NCBI GenBank assembly: GCA_025890175.1 | Contig: JANPYM010000004.1 | Coordinates: 875,134-939,133 of the forward strand | Length of the DNA: 64,000 nt | Source of the DNA: Ciborinia camelliae | Taxonomy: Eukaryota; Ascomycota; Leotiomycetes; Helotiales; Sclerotiniaceae | Reading direction: 5' to 3' | Shown: in pieces, positions 1 through 10,063 of the stretch | Layout: each line of letters begins with the position of its first letter | Position numbering within the stretch: position 1 is the stretch's first letter | The notes under the pieces: model-generated | The model's database searches: none | Seen by the model: only the letters and a program-made list of their open reading frames with translations | Told to the model about the DNA's origin: nothing | Position numbers and translations under genes: made by a program

Positions 1-1003
1 GTTGTTTGAAGTGATGTACAACCAATCACCTTGTTCTTCTTCTGTTTCTTTTATCTTCGTGTAACGAAAACAATCTTAACGAGTACCGTCTTTGTTTGGG
101 CGGGAGAGGGAGAGGAAGAGAGAGAGGGGGGAGGGAGGGGAGGAGAGGGGGTGAGGGATAGTATAATAGATAGGTAGGTAGGTATGTAATGAATGATGAA
201 AAGCATGAACGGTAATGTTTGTGTGTATGTAGTGTCGTGAAGTGTCGTGAAGTGTAGTGAAGTCAAGTGTCGTGAGTGAGTGAGTGAACTAATAAATAAA
301 GTATCAGACATTGATGCAAAACATTGATGCAGAACTAGAAGATAAAGCTACCTAGGTAGGTAGGTCCATGGGCCGGTCCAGGTAAATTACCTAGGTAGGT
401 ATAATACCGGGTAGAACATCCTTTCCTTCCAAGTTACCCCGTATTGGCCGAGCAACAAAAATGCCGGTACAGGTACAGGGGTAGGGCTATTCAATGTTAC
501 TAAGGTTTGGATTTGATGGATCACCTGCCGCACCTTACCTACCTAGGTTACTCCGGAGTCCGTACCTATCTACTAGGTGGTACATCAGTGGAGCGGAAAA
601 GTTATTTTGTACGGTAACCTATAAAACCTTATAAGGTTATGCTACTCGACAACTTGACAAAGATATCAAATCAATATCAAATGAATACGACGGTGCCGCA
701 TGAATATATATTATCTAGGTATCTATTATCTAACCTTACCTCCTACTTAGTAGCTAGGCAGAGCAGATAGAGTAGGGATCATAATAAGTAAAGTATATAA
801 GATGTTAAAGGTTGGTAAGATTACAATGCGGAGCATGGAAGGAATGAAACTCCCAGTGCTCGTGGGTATCGGATATTTCCAGTCATTTTCTTCACATACT
901 TACCAGACCACCAGGACCATATGTTTAAATGAATGCTTCGTTATTGGCCCAGTGGCCAGAAGAATCGAATGCCTCTCCCACAGGACTAGGACTAGGAGAT
1001 CTC
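1..1003. repeat. Copy 1 of a 1-kb duplicated block
   Basis: This block is repeated at 1758-2761 in the same orientation. By reading, the two copies are identical except for one extra G in copy 2, in the purine-rich run near 130-150. It ends exactly at the run of Ns. It is AT-rich, has GGTA/TACC microsatellites and holds no convincing gene. It could be a true tandem duplication or a misplaced duplicate contig; the position of its end at the gap favours the second. Confidence 0.9.
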
Positions 1004-1013
1004 NNNNNNNNNN
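1004..1013. other. Assembly gap of ten Ns
   Basis: Ten consecutive undetermined bases. The number is probably a placeholder rather than a measured length, because a coding exon runs into it from the right and does not continue on the left. Confidence 0.98.
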
Positions 1014-1694
1014 GCTCGAGTATTTGGTAGGGCCGAATTCGGTCGATATGCTTCTGACAACTCCTCTGGGCATTGCCCCCATTGCTGACGGATTCTGTCG
1101 ACTAAGAGGGGGTTTTGAGCCATTTGGAGAACCGTAGCTAGTGTTTCTTGGACTGGTGGGTATAATAGATTCGCTTTGTGATTGGGATTGCGCAGTCGGG
1201 CAATCCTCCTGGGAATTTGTGCCAAGTCGAGAGTCATCGGAGGGTACAGATCTAATCGTACCCGTTGAAGATTTGAGCAAAGAGGGATCCGTATTTAGGT
1301 GAGGCATGTTCATTGCGCTGGAGGAGAGTATCGTGAGGGGGGCATGTGTAGGAGTGCCTTCTATCCTATTAATGTGGGAGGACTCTGAATCTGGTGAAAA
1401 CCGTGGTTAGTCATTGTTCAAAATTGCTTTGGGAGTATCAAATCTTCATTTAATGAATCGACGGGCTTCAGATAAAGACCAATGGTTGACCAACAATTGT
1501 AACATCTATTAATCTTTTTCCAGTGAATCCAATTCCTCGTTGAAATTCTTCGTTGTCGATCATGATGTCTTGCGATAAGAATTTTGGATCGTAACCAGAA
1601 ATGTAAGCTTACCTATACTTGAAGAATCGGTATGAATATGAATATCTCGTCTGAAAGATGGATCCGAGGGTTGAGTTTCTGCTAGAGTTGGCAT
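1014..1694 (-). CDS. Unknown Ser-rich protein, 5' part only, cut by the gap
   Basis: Two exons on the minus strand can be joined. Exon 1 (1694-1613) starts at an ATG and encodes 27 residues beginning MPTLAETQPSDPSF. A 222-bp intron follows (GTAAGC donor, CAG acceptor). Exon 2 (1390-1014) stays open for about 125 residues to the Ns. The protein is rich in Ser, Thr, Pro and Gln and looks disordered, with no domain I recognise; it could be the N-terminus of a regulatory protein. The 3' end is missing and the sequence left of the gap is not its continuation, since that belongs to the duplicated block. A second frame is also open over 992-1237 and is probably a shadow. Confidence 0.5.
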
Positions 1695-1757
1695 TGCTCA
1701 TTTCTCCTTTTCGAATCTAGGATAATCCTATCAAGGAATACACGACTTCCACCATGA

Positions 1758-2761
1758 GTTGTTTGAAGTGATGTACAACCAATCACCTTGTTCTTCTTCT
1801 GTTTCTTTTATCTTCGTGTAACGAAAACAATCTTAACGAGTACCGTCTTTGTTTGGGCGGGAGAGGGAGAGGAAGAGAGAGAGGGGGGAGGGGAGGGGAG
1901 GAGAGGGGGTGAGGGATAGTATAATAGATAGGTAGGTAGGTATGTAATGAATGATGAAAAGCATGAACGGTAATGTTTGTGTGTATGTAGTGTCGTGAAG
2001 TGTCGTGAAGTGTAGTGAAGTCAAGTGTCGTGAGTGAGTGAGTGAACTAATAAATAAAGTATCAGACATTGATGCAAAACATTGATGCAGAACTAGAAGA
2101 TAAAGCTACCTAGGTAGGTAGGTCCATGGGCCGGTCCAGGTAAATTACCTAGGTAGGTATAATACCGGGTAGAACATCCTTTCCTTCCAAGTTACCCCGT
2201 ATTGGCCGAGCAACAAAAATGCCGGTACAGGTACAGGGGTAGGGCTATTCAATGTTACTAAGGTTTGGATTTGATGGATCACCTGCCGCACCTTACCTAC
2301 CTAGGTTACTCCGGAGTCCGTACCTATCTACTAGGTGGTACATCAGTGGAGCGGAAAAGTTATTTTGTACGGTAACCTATAAAACCTTATAAGGTTATGC
2401 TACTCGACAACTTGACAAAGATATCAAATCAATATCAAATGAATACGACGGTGCCGCATGAATATATATTATCTAGGTATCTATTATCTAACCTTACCTC
2501 CTACTTAGTAGCTAGGCAGAGCAGATAGAGTAGGGATCATAATAAGTAAAGTATATAAGATGTTAAAGGTTGGTAAGATTACAATGCGGAGCATGGAAGG
2601 AATGAAACTCCCAGTGCTCGTGGGTATCGGATATTTCCAGTCATTTTCTTCACATACTTACCAGACCACCAGGACCATATGTTTAAATGAATGCTTCGTT
2701 ATTGGCCCAGTGGCCAGAAGAATCGAATGCCTCTCCCACAGGACTAGGACTAGGAGATCTC
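1758..2761. repeat. Copy 2 of the 1-kb duplicated block
   Basis: Direct repeat of 1-1003, one base longer because of an extra G in a purine-rich run. It lies just upstream of the truncated minus-strand gene, so it would contain that gene's promoter. No gene is supported inside it; the short ORFs at 2560-2775 and at the matching place in copy 1 resemble no family. Confidence 0.9.
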
Positions 2762-3075
2762 TTTCATACATTTAGTCGCCCCTATCCAGTACCGACCGGA
2801 CTTAGGCTTGAGACTTTTGGTAGGTGGAGATGCTATTCATACTGTGTATGCATTCATGTTGGATATTGTAATCAACATTGCTGATTTGGATCCCGGATGT
2901 TTTACTAAAAGCTAGGCTTTTGATCCTCGGATATTTCTCTCTCAAAATTGATATATACAAACCAGTCCAATCTCGATGTCCAGTGAAATGCATCTTGCTA
3001 CAATCCTTATCAATTTACCATCCATCTGTGTTTATTTAGTTCCTGTTCTTAAAGTCCTTATAGAAGCTGCCTGAT
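2762..3075. other. Non-coding stretch before the ABC transporter relic
   Basis: I see only short unsupported ORFs and AT-rich sequence here. Confidence 0.6.
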
Positions 3076-4745
3076 ATGATGAGTTCAAAACACTCGAGTG
3101 AGGTAAGTCCGAGTTTATCCTCTGTAACTTCCCATTTAGTAATTCCACTCCGCCAATTCAATGCAAAATCACTGCAAGAACATCTAATGACCTTTTACTT
3201 GAAGGACGAGAAAACCGGTAAAGAAGATGGAACTTCACAAAGATTACCCATATATCGTCGCGAAGGTCGTGCGCTTGGAGTTCTCTTGGGGAATATTATT
3301 GTTTTGTGGCGTTCCTTCTCGCGAAGAACGGGCCCAGGAGCTTTTATGAACTTCCGAGGTGTTATAACTCGATAGCTGGCCAATCAGCTTGACACGTAAA
3401 GTGATCCGCTCTGGTTGTTCTATGCCTACAAGACGCAAAACGTTTCCGAGGTCTGGCCTCCTGGCGAAAACCTCCTAGTCCTTGGCCGTCCTGGTGCTGG
3501 GTGCTCAACTCTTCTTAGTGTGCTTGTGAACCAGCGTGTGCCGTTCGTAAATGTTGAGTGCAACGTGCAGTATGGTACGATCGCGGCAGATGAAATGCGA
3601 AGATTCTACGGCTCTGAAATTGCTCTAAATAAGAAGGACGACATTCATTGGTTGGCCTTGCCGATGCTGTATCGGCTATTGCTCTTAACGTAGCCGAGCT
3701 TCCTGTGTGCTTTCGCTCAGACAATTATTGTTTATCATTCTAAATTACTCTCTCCTGTTTGAACCCCCAACGGCGGCGGGATATTGGTTTTTTGAACTTC
3801 TAATCCTTGTGTGTTATGCAAGTTAGCTGGCACTTTTCTGAATGGTAGGCCCATGGTCCTCGAATTACCTGTTTCTCTTCTCTTGGCAGGTACAGCCATT
3901 CCATTCGGCTTAAGTCACTCAGATTATGGCCTAACATCGCTAACACGACTAGGATGGGATTCCTGGATCCATCGGATTAGTCTGAGTCCATATTTTCTTG
4001 AAGCAACGATGGGATTTCTGATGAAGGACGCCACAATTTACTGTTCTGCTGACCAACTTGTCCCCAGTGGAATAGAATACGAGGTATGGGAGAATTTATT
4101 ATGAGTGTTCTCCATCCGCTTTATGTTTTTGTCTCAAAACAAGACCTATGAGAAGTATGAGAGTAACTAATAATTCTCTTATAGAACACGGGCATAGCCA
4201 ATCAAGGTTGTCAAATCATCGGAGGCTCCTCGGGATCTTCTACCGTCTCCGGCTCAACGTATGTATCTGCTCTCCCACTTCAACTATCGTTCATCCAATG
4301 CGTGGCGAAATTTCGGGCTCGTCTTAGTTTTTTGGGTTATCTATATAGGTTTGACAACTGTGTGCCTAAAGTTGATGACGAAAAATCGCAGCGGGGGTGG
4401 GGAAAGTCGTGTGTTCAAGCCAGGGGCGTCATTCCTGATGATATCTGCGGCGGCGAAGAGTTGCGCGAAAAGGAGTCTGATGTTGAAAATCTCAAGGAAT
4501 TTCTGTTGCTATCCATCCTCAGAAAATGCCCAAGATTTCAAGGTTTCTAGCAGTACTTCAACCAAGAATGCCGCTAATACGACGTAGATCTGAAAAGTGT
4601 TCTAGGGCGAGTTCTTTCCAAAACGTGTATTATAAAGTCCCTACTAACATGAGACAACAGCCTTCATTTACGTTCTCAAATGTTTTATATCATGTTCAAG
4701 TCGATGGAGATTCTTCACATCTGCTCACAAATGTAAGTGGATAGT
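3076..4745 (+). pseudogene. Decayed PDR-subfamily (ABCG) multidrug ABC transporter
   Basis: Fragments of one PDR transporter appear in the right order but in different frames. About 3190-3370 resembles the region before NBD1. Segment 3415-3700 has an intact-looking Walker A (GRPGAGCSTLL) and the DDIH segment, then a frameshift, with ALNVAELP continuing in another frame. Most of NBD1 and of the first membrane domain is missing. Segment 3930-4430 matches the end of the first membrane domain: QLVPSG, an intron (4081-4185) at the usual kind of place, VSGSTY, a frameshift, then WRNFGLVLVFW and GGGESRVFKPGA. Segment 4655-4740 gives the start of NBD2 (TFSNVLYHV, LLTNVSGW) and then homology stops. 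Internal deletion, at least two frameshifts and loss of the second half make it non-functional. Family members export drugs and toxic compounds at the plasma membrane. Confidence 0.85.
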
Positions 4746-4929
4746 CAGGCTTGGTCAGCTCATAGAGGGCCCTACCGGCTACAAGGCCTGAATCGCCATA
4801 TTAGCACGGACGTAGGCCATATCTGCAATTCTTCCAGATTACTATTATCCGTCTCCGAGCTTGGTAGGTCTTCGGCAAAAGCAGTATCAATCACTTCATC
4901 TCTCAAACATCATGCACGATCATGAAACA
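4746..4929. other. Sequence between two gene relics
   Basis: ABC transporter similarity ends at about 4745. The short open frame at 4737-4925 resembles nothing I recognise. Confidence 0.5.
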
Positions 4930-5586
4930 AGGACACGAGATTTTCCGTTGAGTGAAGGTTCCAAAATGTCGCTCGGAGACCATACATACTACTATGACGA
5001 GTGCCATTAGCGACCTGGGCCTTATTTATACCGGATGCAAGAGCATTCAAAGCCGCGTGACCGATGTAGAGATCAGAGTCATTAGTACGCATTTGTTCGA
5101 TGGCATATATAAGATTTGATAAGAAGTAGATTTGAGAAGAAGCAGATTTGAGAAGAAGCAGATTTGAGAAGAAGCAGATTTGAGAAGAAGTAGATGGTCA
5201 CCTTTTCAGGAGATGCGTCTTCAAAAGTTGAGCCAGACAACATAGCACGTGATGACCAGCAGGATGCCCATCTAGCCATAGCCTTAGCGTCCATGTCTGG
5301 AGAAAGACTCCACATTACTGCACCAATTGTCAGCACCATGAGTACTATACTTTTACGAGTTAACTTGGGACTATAATATGCGTCTCTTTCGGGCGGGGAG
5401 GCTCCCAGAATAATTATCAGCCTTCGCGAATTTCGGAAAGTTGAAGAAAAAGCCACTGTGGACGAGCAACCTCAATATACCGCTTACCATGCCGAAGCGG
5501 TGTGGTGTATCTGGCGAAGAAGTGGTCCGTACAGTTTTCTTAGGTGCTGACAGATTTAATGGTGTTGTTGGAACTAGACTTGCCAT
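4930..5586 (-). pseudogene. Probable decayed gene of unknown family
   Basis: Reading on the minus strand, an ATG at 5586 opens a 33-codon exon (5586-5488) that ends in a good GTAAGC donor. The next segment (about 5434-5213) encodes a protein-like stretch (RDAYYSPKLTRKS, then SGSTFEDASPEK) but lies in a different frame from the piece that would splice in. A third protein-like segment (5092-4930) contains GHAALNALASGINKAQ. A 16-bp tandem repeat interrupts the second and third pieces. I do not recognise the family. The frame change and missing splice site suggest a relic next to the ABC relic, though an odd intron structure is possible. Confidence 0.35.
5113..5192. repeat. Five tandem copies of a 16-bp unit
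   Basis: The unit is GATTTGAGAAGAAGCA. The first copy carries T for G (GATAAG) and the first and last end in TA instead of CA. The array sits inside the probable gene relic on the minus strand. Confidence 0.95.
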
Positions 5587-6189
5587 CTGATTAAATTTAT
5601 ATTCAATGAGTTGCACTTCGTTTCGGGCAAATAATTTAAAAGGGGGTTTTCTGGTACGCGATATATGGAATACTCGTCGTGTCCGGGTGGCCGATCACAA
5701 TGGGCCTAGAATACAATTCAATTGGGAGGCAGAAGATGGTTTTCATTAAAACATCGGCATCTCATTTGATTCATCAAAAGCTTCCATTAATATACCGATT
5801 ATCCACCAATTTGTTGCGCTAGAAGCATCTGAGAAGAAAGTTATTTAGAGTACAACACAGAGTTCATCATTCATATGCTTCACCGGAATAAACGGTACTA
5901 GGTATATCAACCTTTTATGTATAAATTAGATAGGTCATGCTAAGAAAAAAGTCTAATCCTATTGGATATGCTTAGCTAAATATTTACCGACGTGTATCTG
6001 TTTCTGCCTCCAGGCAATTCCCTGATGGTACAATAATTTGCATTTGGCCATTTTTGATCCCCAATTTTATTTCATGTCCTAAGTAACCCCCTTATATACG
6101 CCGATGAATGCTGGAATGTGAGGATTGCTAAAGTACAAGTACGACCGTATTCATTGAAATTAAGTTAGAAAACGGCCTATTCGATGCAC
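5587..6189. other. AT-rich intergenic stretch
   Basis: I see no gene here. It probably contains the 3' untranslated region of the symplekin/Pta1 gene that ends at 6190. Confidence 0.6.
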
Positions 6190-8794
6190 TTAAGCACCGA
6201 AAACCATGCCATTTGATTTCGTCTCTTCATTATCGCCTTTGAGTCGGTCCTCAAATCCCGGCCGCCATTTTTTGAGATATTTGGCGGCAATGGGTTTCGC
6301 ATTCTCATCTTTCAAGGTTGTTAGCATGGCCACAATTTGATTAACGAATAAATTCTTACAGGTATTCCAAATATCTTCTACCGCATCGAGAGCCAATTCT
6401 CGGACCGGTGGTCGCATCATAACCAAATAAAGAAGACTAGTCAGCGATAGATTGACCATTGTTGGATCTTTGCAAAGCCCTTTGATTTTGTTCAACACCT
6501 CTGGACTTAACCCGGGAATCTCGCTCAAGAACCTAGTTAAGACTTTATCCTTCGCATCAAGATAGATAGAAATCCCATCTAACACCTTGAGTGTCCATTT
6601 CTCGTAATATAGCACTGCTGAACCATCACCAAGCTTCATTTGTACTTGGTCATTGTACCATTCTTCGCACAGCCAAGCAACCGCGATGTCGATTCGTTTT
6701 CGGAAATCTTCTAGAATGTATACAAGAAGAGATTGTCGGATGGTATTACTTAACGATAATCGTTCAACATCTGGTGATTCCAATTTGATAGATTCGGAAG
6801 GTTCGTTGAGACCGGCTCCAGCACGCGTTGCAAGTCGTGTGATGATAGTAATCCATGCATCTCGGTCATATGCACTAGCTGCCAGTCTATTTATGCCAGC
6901 CTTTGTCTTTCTTGCCGCGGGTTCATCTAAGGTCTGCATTACACCGAAGACTCTAGAAACAGTACCTTGGCCAACCAGAGCCGCCTCCTCGGAATTCAAA
7001 GACGGAGGAGGTGGTAACGTGAATGGTCCGAGGGCCACATTGGCTACCTTCTCGATATCCACCTTAAGCTCTTCGGGCGGTGAACTATCTAGTTTGTTCA
7101 AGATTTGTTCCGTGTCCTCGGCATTGTAGAAGTCAGGGTCATAGTCATCATCATCTTCTTCCACGCCCAGTGGAGCCGTTTCAGGATTGATTTCTTCGGG
7201 TTTAGGCTCAGAGAGAGCTTGGAGCCTTGCTTTCACGCCCTAATCGCCAGATGAGTAATCGTGCGGATTTAGTATTGAACTTATGGAAACTTACGCTGAT
7301 AGCTTGTTCAATGGTGTTCGTATCTATCCTCTGGAGGATTGTAATGCCAATTTTAACGACTAGATCTTCCGATAGAAGTGCAACATCAAACCCTCTCAGG
7401 GCTTCATCGGTCGTGATGGTAAATAGCTCAGCAATTGTGTGGTTTCCAGGTGCTAATGGTGGTATATGCAGTCGATTGGGAGTGGGAGATGTAACTTGCA
7501 TGCCGAGCTTTTGTCGTTTTGCGGGATCCAGACCGTCCACTGGCTCTGGGGGTCCACGCTTTCTATTTGCCTCGTCAAATATTTCCGTTTTGGATCGCAT
7601 CATTCGTTCAACATATTGCTGGATTCGCCCATTAAGTGGATTATTAGGATCCCTACAACCGTCAGCTTATAATAAGCAGACTCAAATAGGGGCGAAAGGA
7701 CATACCGCTTGTTGATATGCATAAGTAGTGATCGAGTAGTCTTTTCCATAGATTTGACCATAACGCGCAATTTGGGGGTCATTGGGGAATTGGCTAGTTT
7801 CAGGGGGTTGAAGTTTAAGAGAACATTCAAGATTTTATTTGCAATATGGGGACGGGCTCGAATTAAGATGGAAAGGGAATTTAAGGTTGCATCAACAAGT
7901 ACAGCATCGCTAGAGATGTCAGTTTCCAAAGGGGGGGAGGGGAAGGAGGTTTCAAATAGAATCAACATACCTAGAATTCTCTTGGAAGACGCCCAGGAGT
8001 CTATCGAGAAGGCCTGATGCTTCAGCTTCGAGGTTTCGGGGAGGGAGAAGGGTATGATTCGGAGGCACCATAGAAAGGGACACCTGAAGAGGATCACCGC
8101 GCTTCACCAAAAATAACGTTAGTATCATGTCTTTTCGGAAATACTAGATGCCTTTCATACTTTAGAATCTGCATCGGGGCCTGTTGTTTGAACCAAGACA
8201 ACCCTCTGCGCAAACTTTATGCAGCATATTCTTATTCCTGGTTTTGCAGTATCCCACATTCGGAGTATTCGAGTTTTAATTGCGACCATGCGATCCCAGG
8301 TTGGTATGTCGTAAGGATTGTTGATACTATTGAGGTACAGAAGTTAGAACCAGCTCCAACTGCCATTGCTTGTCATTGCAAATGTATACAGATGGGGAGA
8401 TTGTCCGAGTGGTAAAATCCAAATCATGTCCATGAGTTGGGAAAACACGGAAATTAACGTACATCCATCGAACGACAAGCGGGTATATGCTAGCTGCAGT
8501 TTGAACAATACTCTTAACGACCGCACTATCTTCGTGCGGATTCTCAATCATATCCTTCAAAGTATCAAGCACGACCAAGCCCAGAGTTTCTTTCTGCGAC
8601 GAAGGTATGGTTGGACTTGAAAAGGTCTCTGCAAGAAAATCTGCGCCCCATCTTCGTAATTCTACCCTCGCGGACGGTCCAATAATTGGTAGTATTCCTT
8701 GAATGATCTGGGTGTAATAGTTGGCATCTGAGAGTACAAGTTTCCGAGCATCATTCAGTTGATTGATTTGTTGTTCAACAGTCAAGGTAGCCAT
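6190..8794 (-). CDS. Symplekin/Pta1, mRNA 3'-end processing scaffold
   Basis: Six exons (8794-8463, 8326-8161, 8101-7971, 7909-7706, 7652-7295, 7239-6190) give 746 codons. Pta1/symplekin is the scaffold of the nuclear cleavage and polyadenylation factor that joins the CPSF-like and CstF/CFI-like parts. The N-terminal half has the conserved helical-repeat region, including LRMWDTAKPGIRICCIKFA, RVVLVQT, a segment with PPNHTLLPPRNLEAEASG, and TPKLRVMVKSMEKTTRSLL before DPNNPLNGRIQQYVERM. An acidic patch around YDPDFYNAED lies near the last exon's start. The length is close to yeast Pta1 (785). The ATG at 8794 is the first in frame with the conserved N-terminus (MATLTVEQQI). It diverges from Coa3 across about 530 bp. 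Confidence 0.93.
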
Positions 8795-9327
8795 GATGAG
8801 GAGGATGTCTCAAGAGCTGTGGGAAAAGAGGTCGAATATGATCTACGATGAATTGTAATATACAAGCTGCATATGAGAAAGAACTACACTGATATCCACT
8901 ATGTCGATTCGTTGTGTATGCAGTAAAATTGACACAAACCCATTCTGTGCTTTCGTCGTTGTTGTTGTTGTTGTTGATATTGACGTTGATGTTGACGTTG
9001 AAAGAAAGAATCAAGGTTGATTGACGAAGTTGTGTTTCTTTGATGCGATGTGATGCTTAAAGGTAGACGGTAGACGCGACACTTTTTTAAGGTCCTCGCG
9101 CAATCAATAGCTCAGGTCCAAATCTTAGGTCATCTCCAAGGATCCTACCGTAGGTAGCTGCGTTCCAGGTTGAACTCAAGGTTGCCTTATCGATAAGGCT
9201 GGATCTCATAAACTTCCAATTCCAAATTCCGATTCCAATAATGGATGGATGGATTTCTCCGGGGAAAGTGGCGCTATTGGATTCGATCACATCAAGATAA
9301 TCTTCTGTACAGAGATCACAATTCAAG
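8795..9327. promoter_or_regulatory. Shared intergenic promoter region, symplekin and Coa3
   Basis: These 533 bp separate two divergently read genes. They include a short GTT/GTTGAC microsatellite at about 8955-9000 that would lie in the symplekin 5' untranslated region. I cannot point to a specific regulatory site. Confidence 0.5.
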
Positions 9328-9660
9328 ATGCCGTTGTAAGTCTACCTCTTAAATGCAAATAAGTAATTCATTCATACTAACAAAGGATCATTATAGAGTT
9401 CCTAAGTCTTCATATTATGATAAGAACTACAAACAATCCGCCGCTCTCATTCGAGCTCGAAGGCCATACCTTGTGAAAAATGCTTTAACGGGGGCTTGCA
9501 TTTTCGCATTCGCTATTGGAGTTTGTAAGTGTTTGGGAGGGGTTTCCGAAGCAGTTCACAGTAATAATTGTCTGCAGTTACTTTCACAATCAGAGCAGTA
9601 TCGCAAGACGACTTTGAGGATGTCAAAGTACCAGCCGCACCAAGCAAACGGGACTCTTGA
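9328..9660 (+). CDS. coa3: Cytochrome c oxidase assembly factor 3
   Basis: Three exons (9328-9335, 9397-9524, 9578-9660) give a 72-residue protein. Coa3 is a small inner mitochondrial membrane protein that, with Cox14, stabilises newly made Cox1 during complex IV assembly and links it to Cox1 translation. Diagnostic pieces are SSYYDKNYKQSAALIRARRP, one membrane helix (about residues 30-52) and RAVSQDDFEDVKVP after it, all typical of fungal Coa3. The first exon has only 8 nt (ATG plus CCGTT), so the gene is easily missed. Branch-like CTAAC sits before the first acceptor. Confidence 0.9.
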
Positions 9661-10063
9661 CGCAATTGAGAAGATATGACTGGGATCAACAGCGGCTCCT
9701 ACGGACTAGACTCTACGAAAATAGGGAATGCGACTTCGTAATGAGAAATATCGAATTAGGCAAAGTTTACACGGTCACAGGTAGATGCGAAGATTTGTAC
9801 AAATTCAGTGAGGGGCGTTTGGATGAAGGAAAACTCTGGGAATGTTCATGTGCTCCAAGTCCGTAGCTTAGTAGCCATATGTTATAAGTGCAGATGGAGA
9901 TAGCGTTATTGCAATATCGCCCAAAGGGAATCATATACCACAAATCCATATGGAGACCACCATATCACAGAACGCCGAACCAAACAAAATGCTTTTCTGC
10001 TATAACTCCCAACGTGCACCTTTAACCATATACCTTGCGCCTTCATAGTCATAAATTTTTTGA
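9661..10063. other. Convergent intergenic stretch
   Basis: The 3' ends of Coa3 and the Dep1 gene face each other here. The 69-codon frame at 9657-9866 overlaps the Coa3 stop codon and resembles nothing known to me. Confidence 0.6.

Noticed and set aside
802..1137. 111-codon frame across the Ns
   Set aside because: It spans undetermined bases and the copy at 2560 diverges after the block ends; no family resemblance.
8395..8420. tRNA-like GTCCGAGTGGT box
   Set aside because: No acceptor stem, anticodon arm or T-loop around it; it falls in a symplekin intron.
8775..9014. Asn-rich upstream frame overlapping the symplekin start
   Set aside because: It starts at TTG, not ATG, and stems from a GTT microsatellite.
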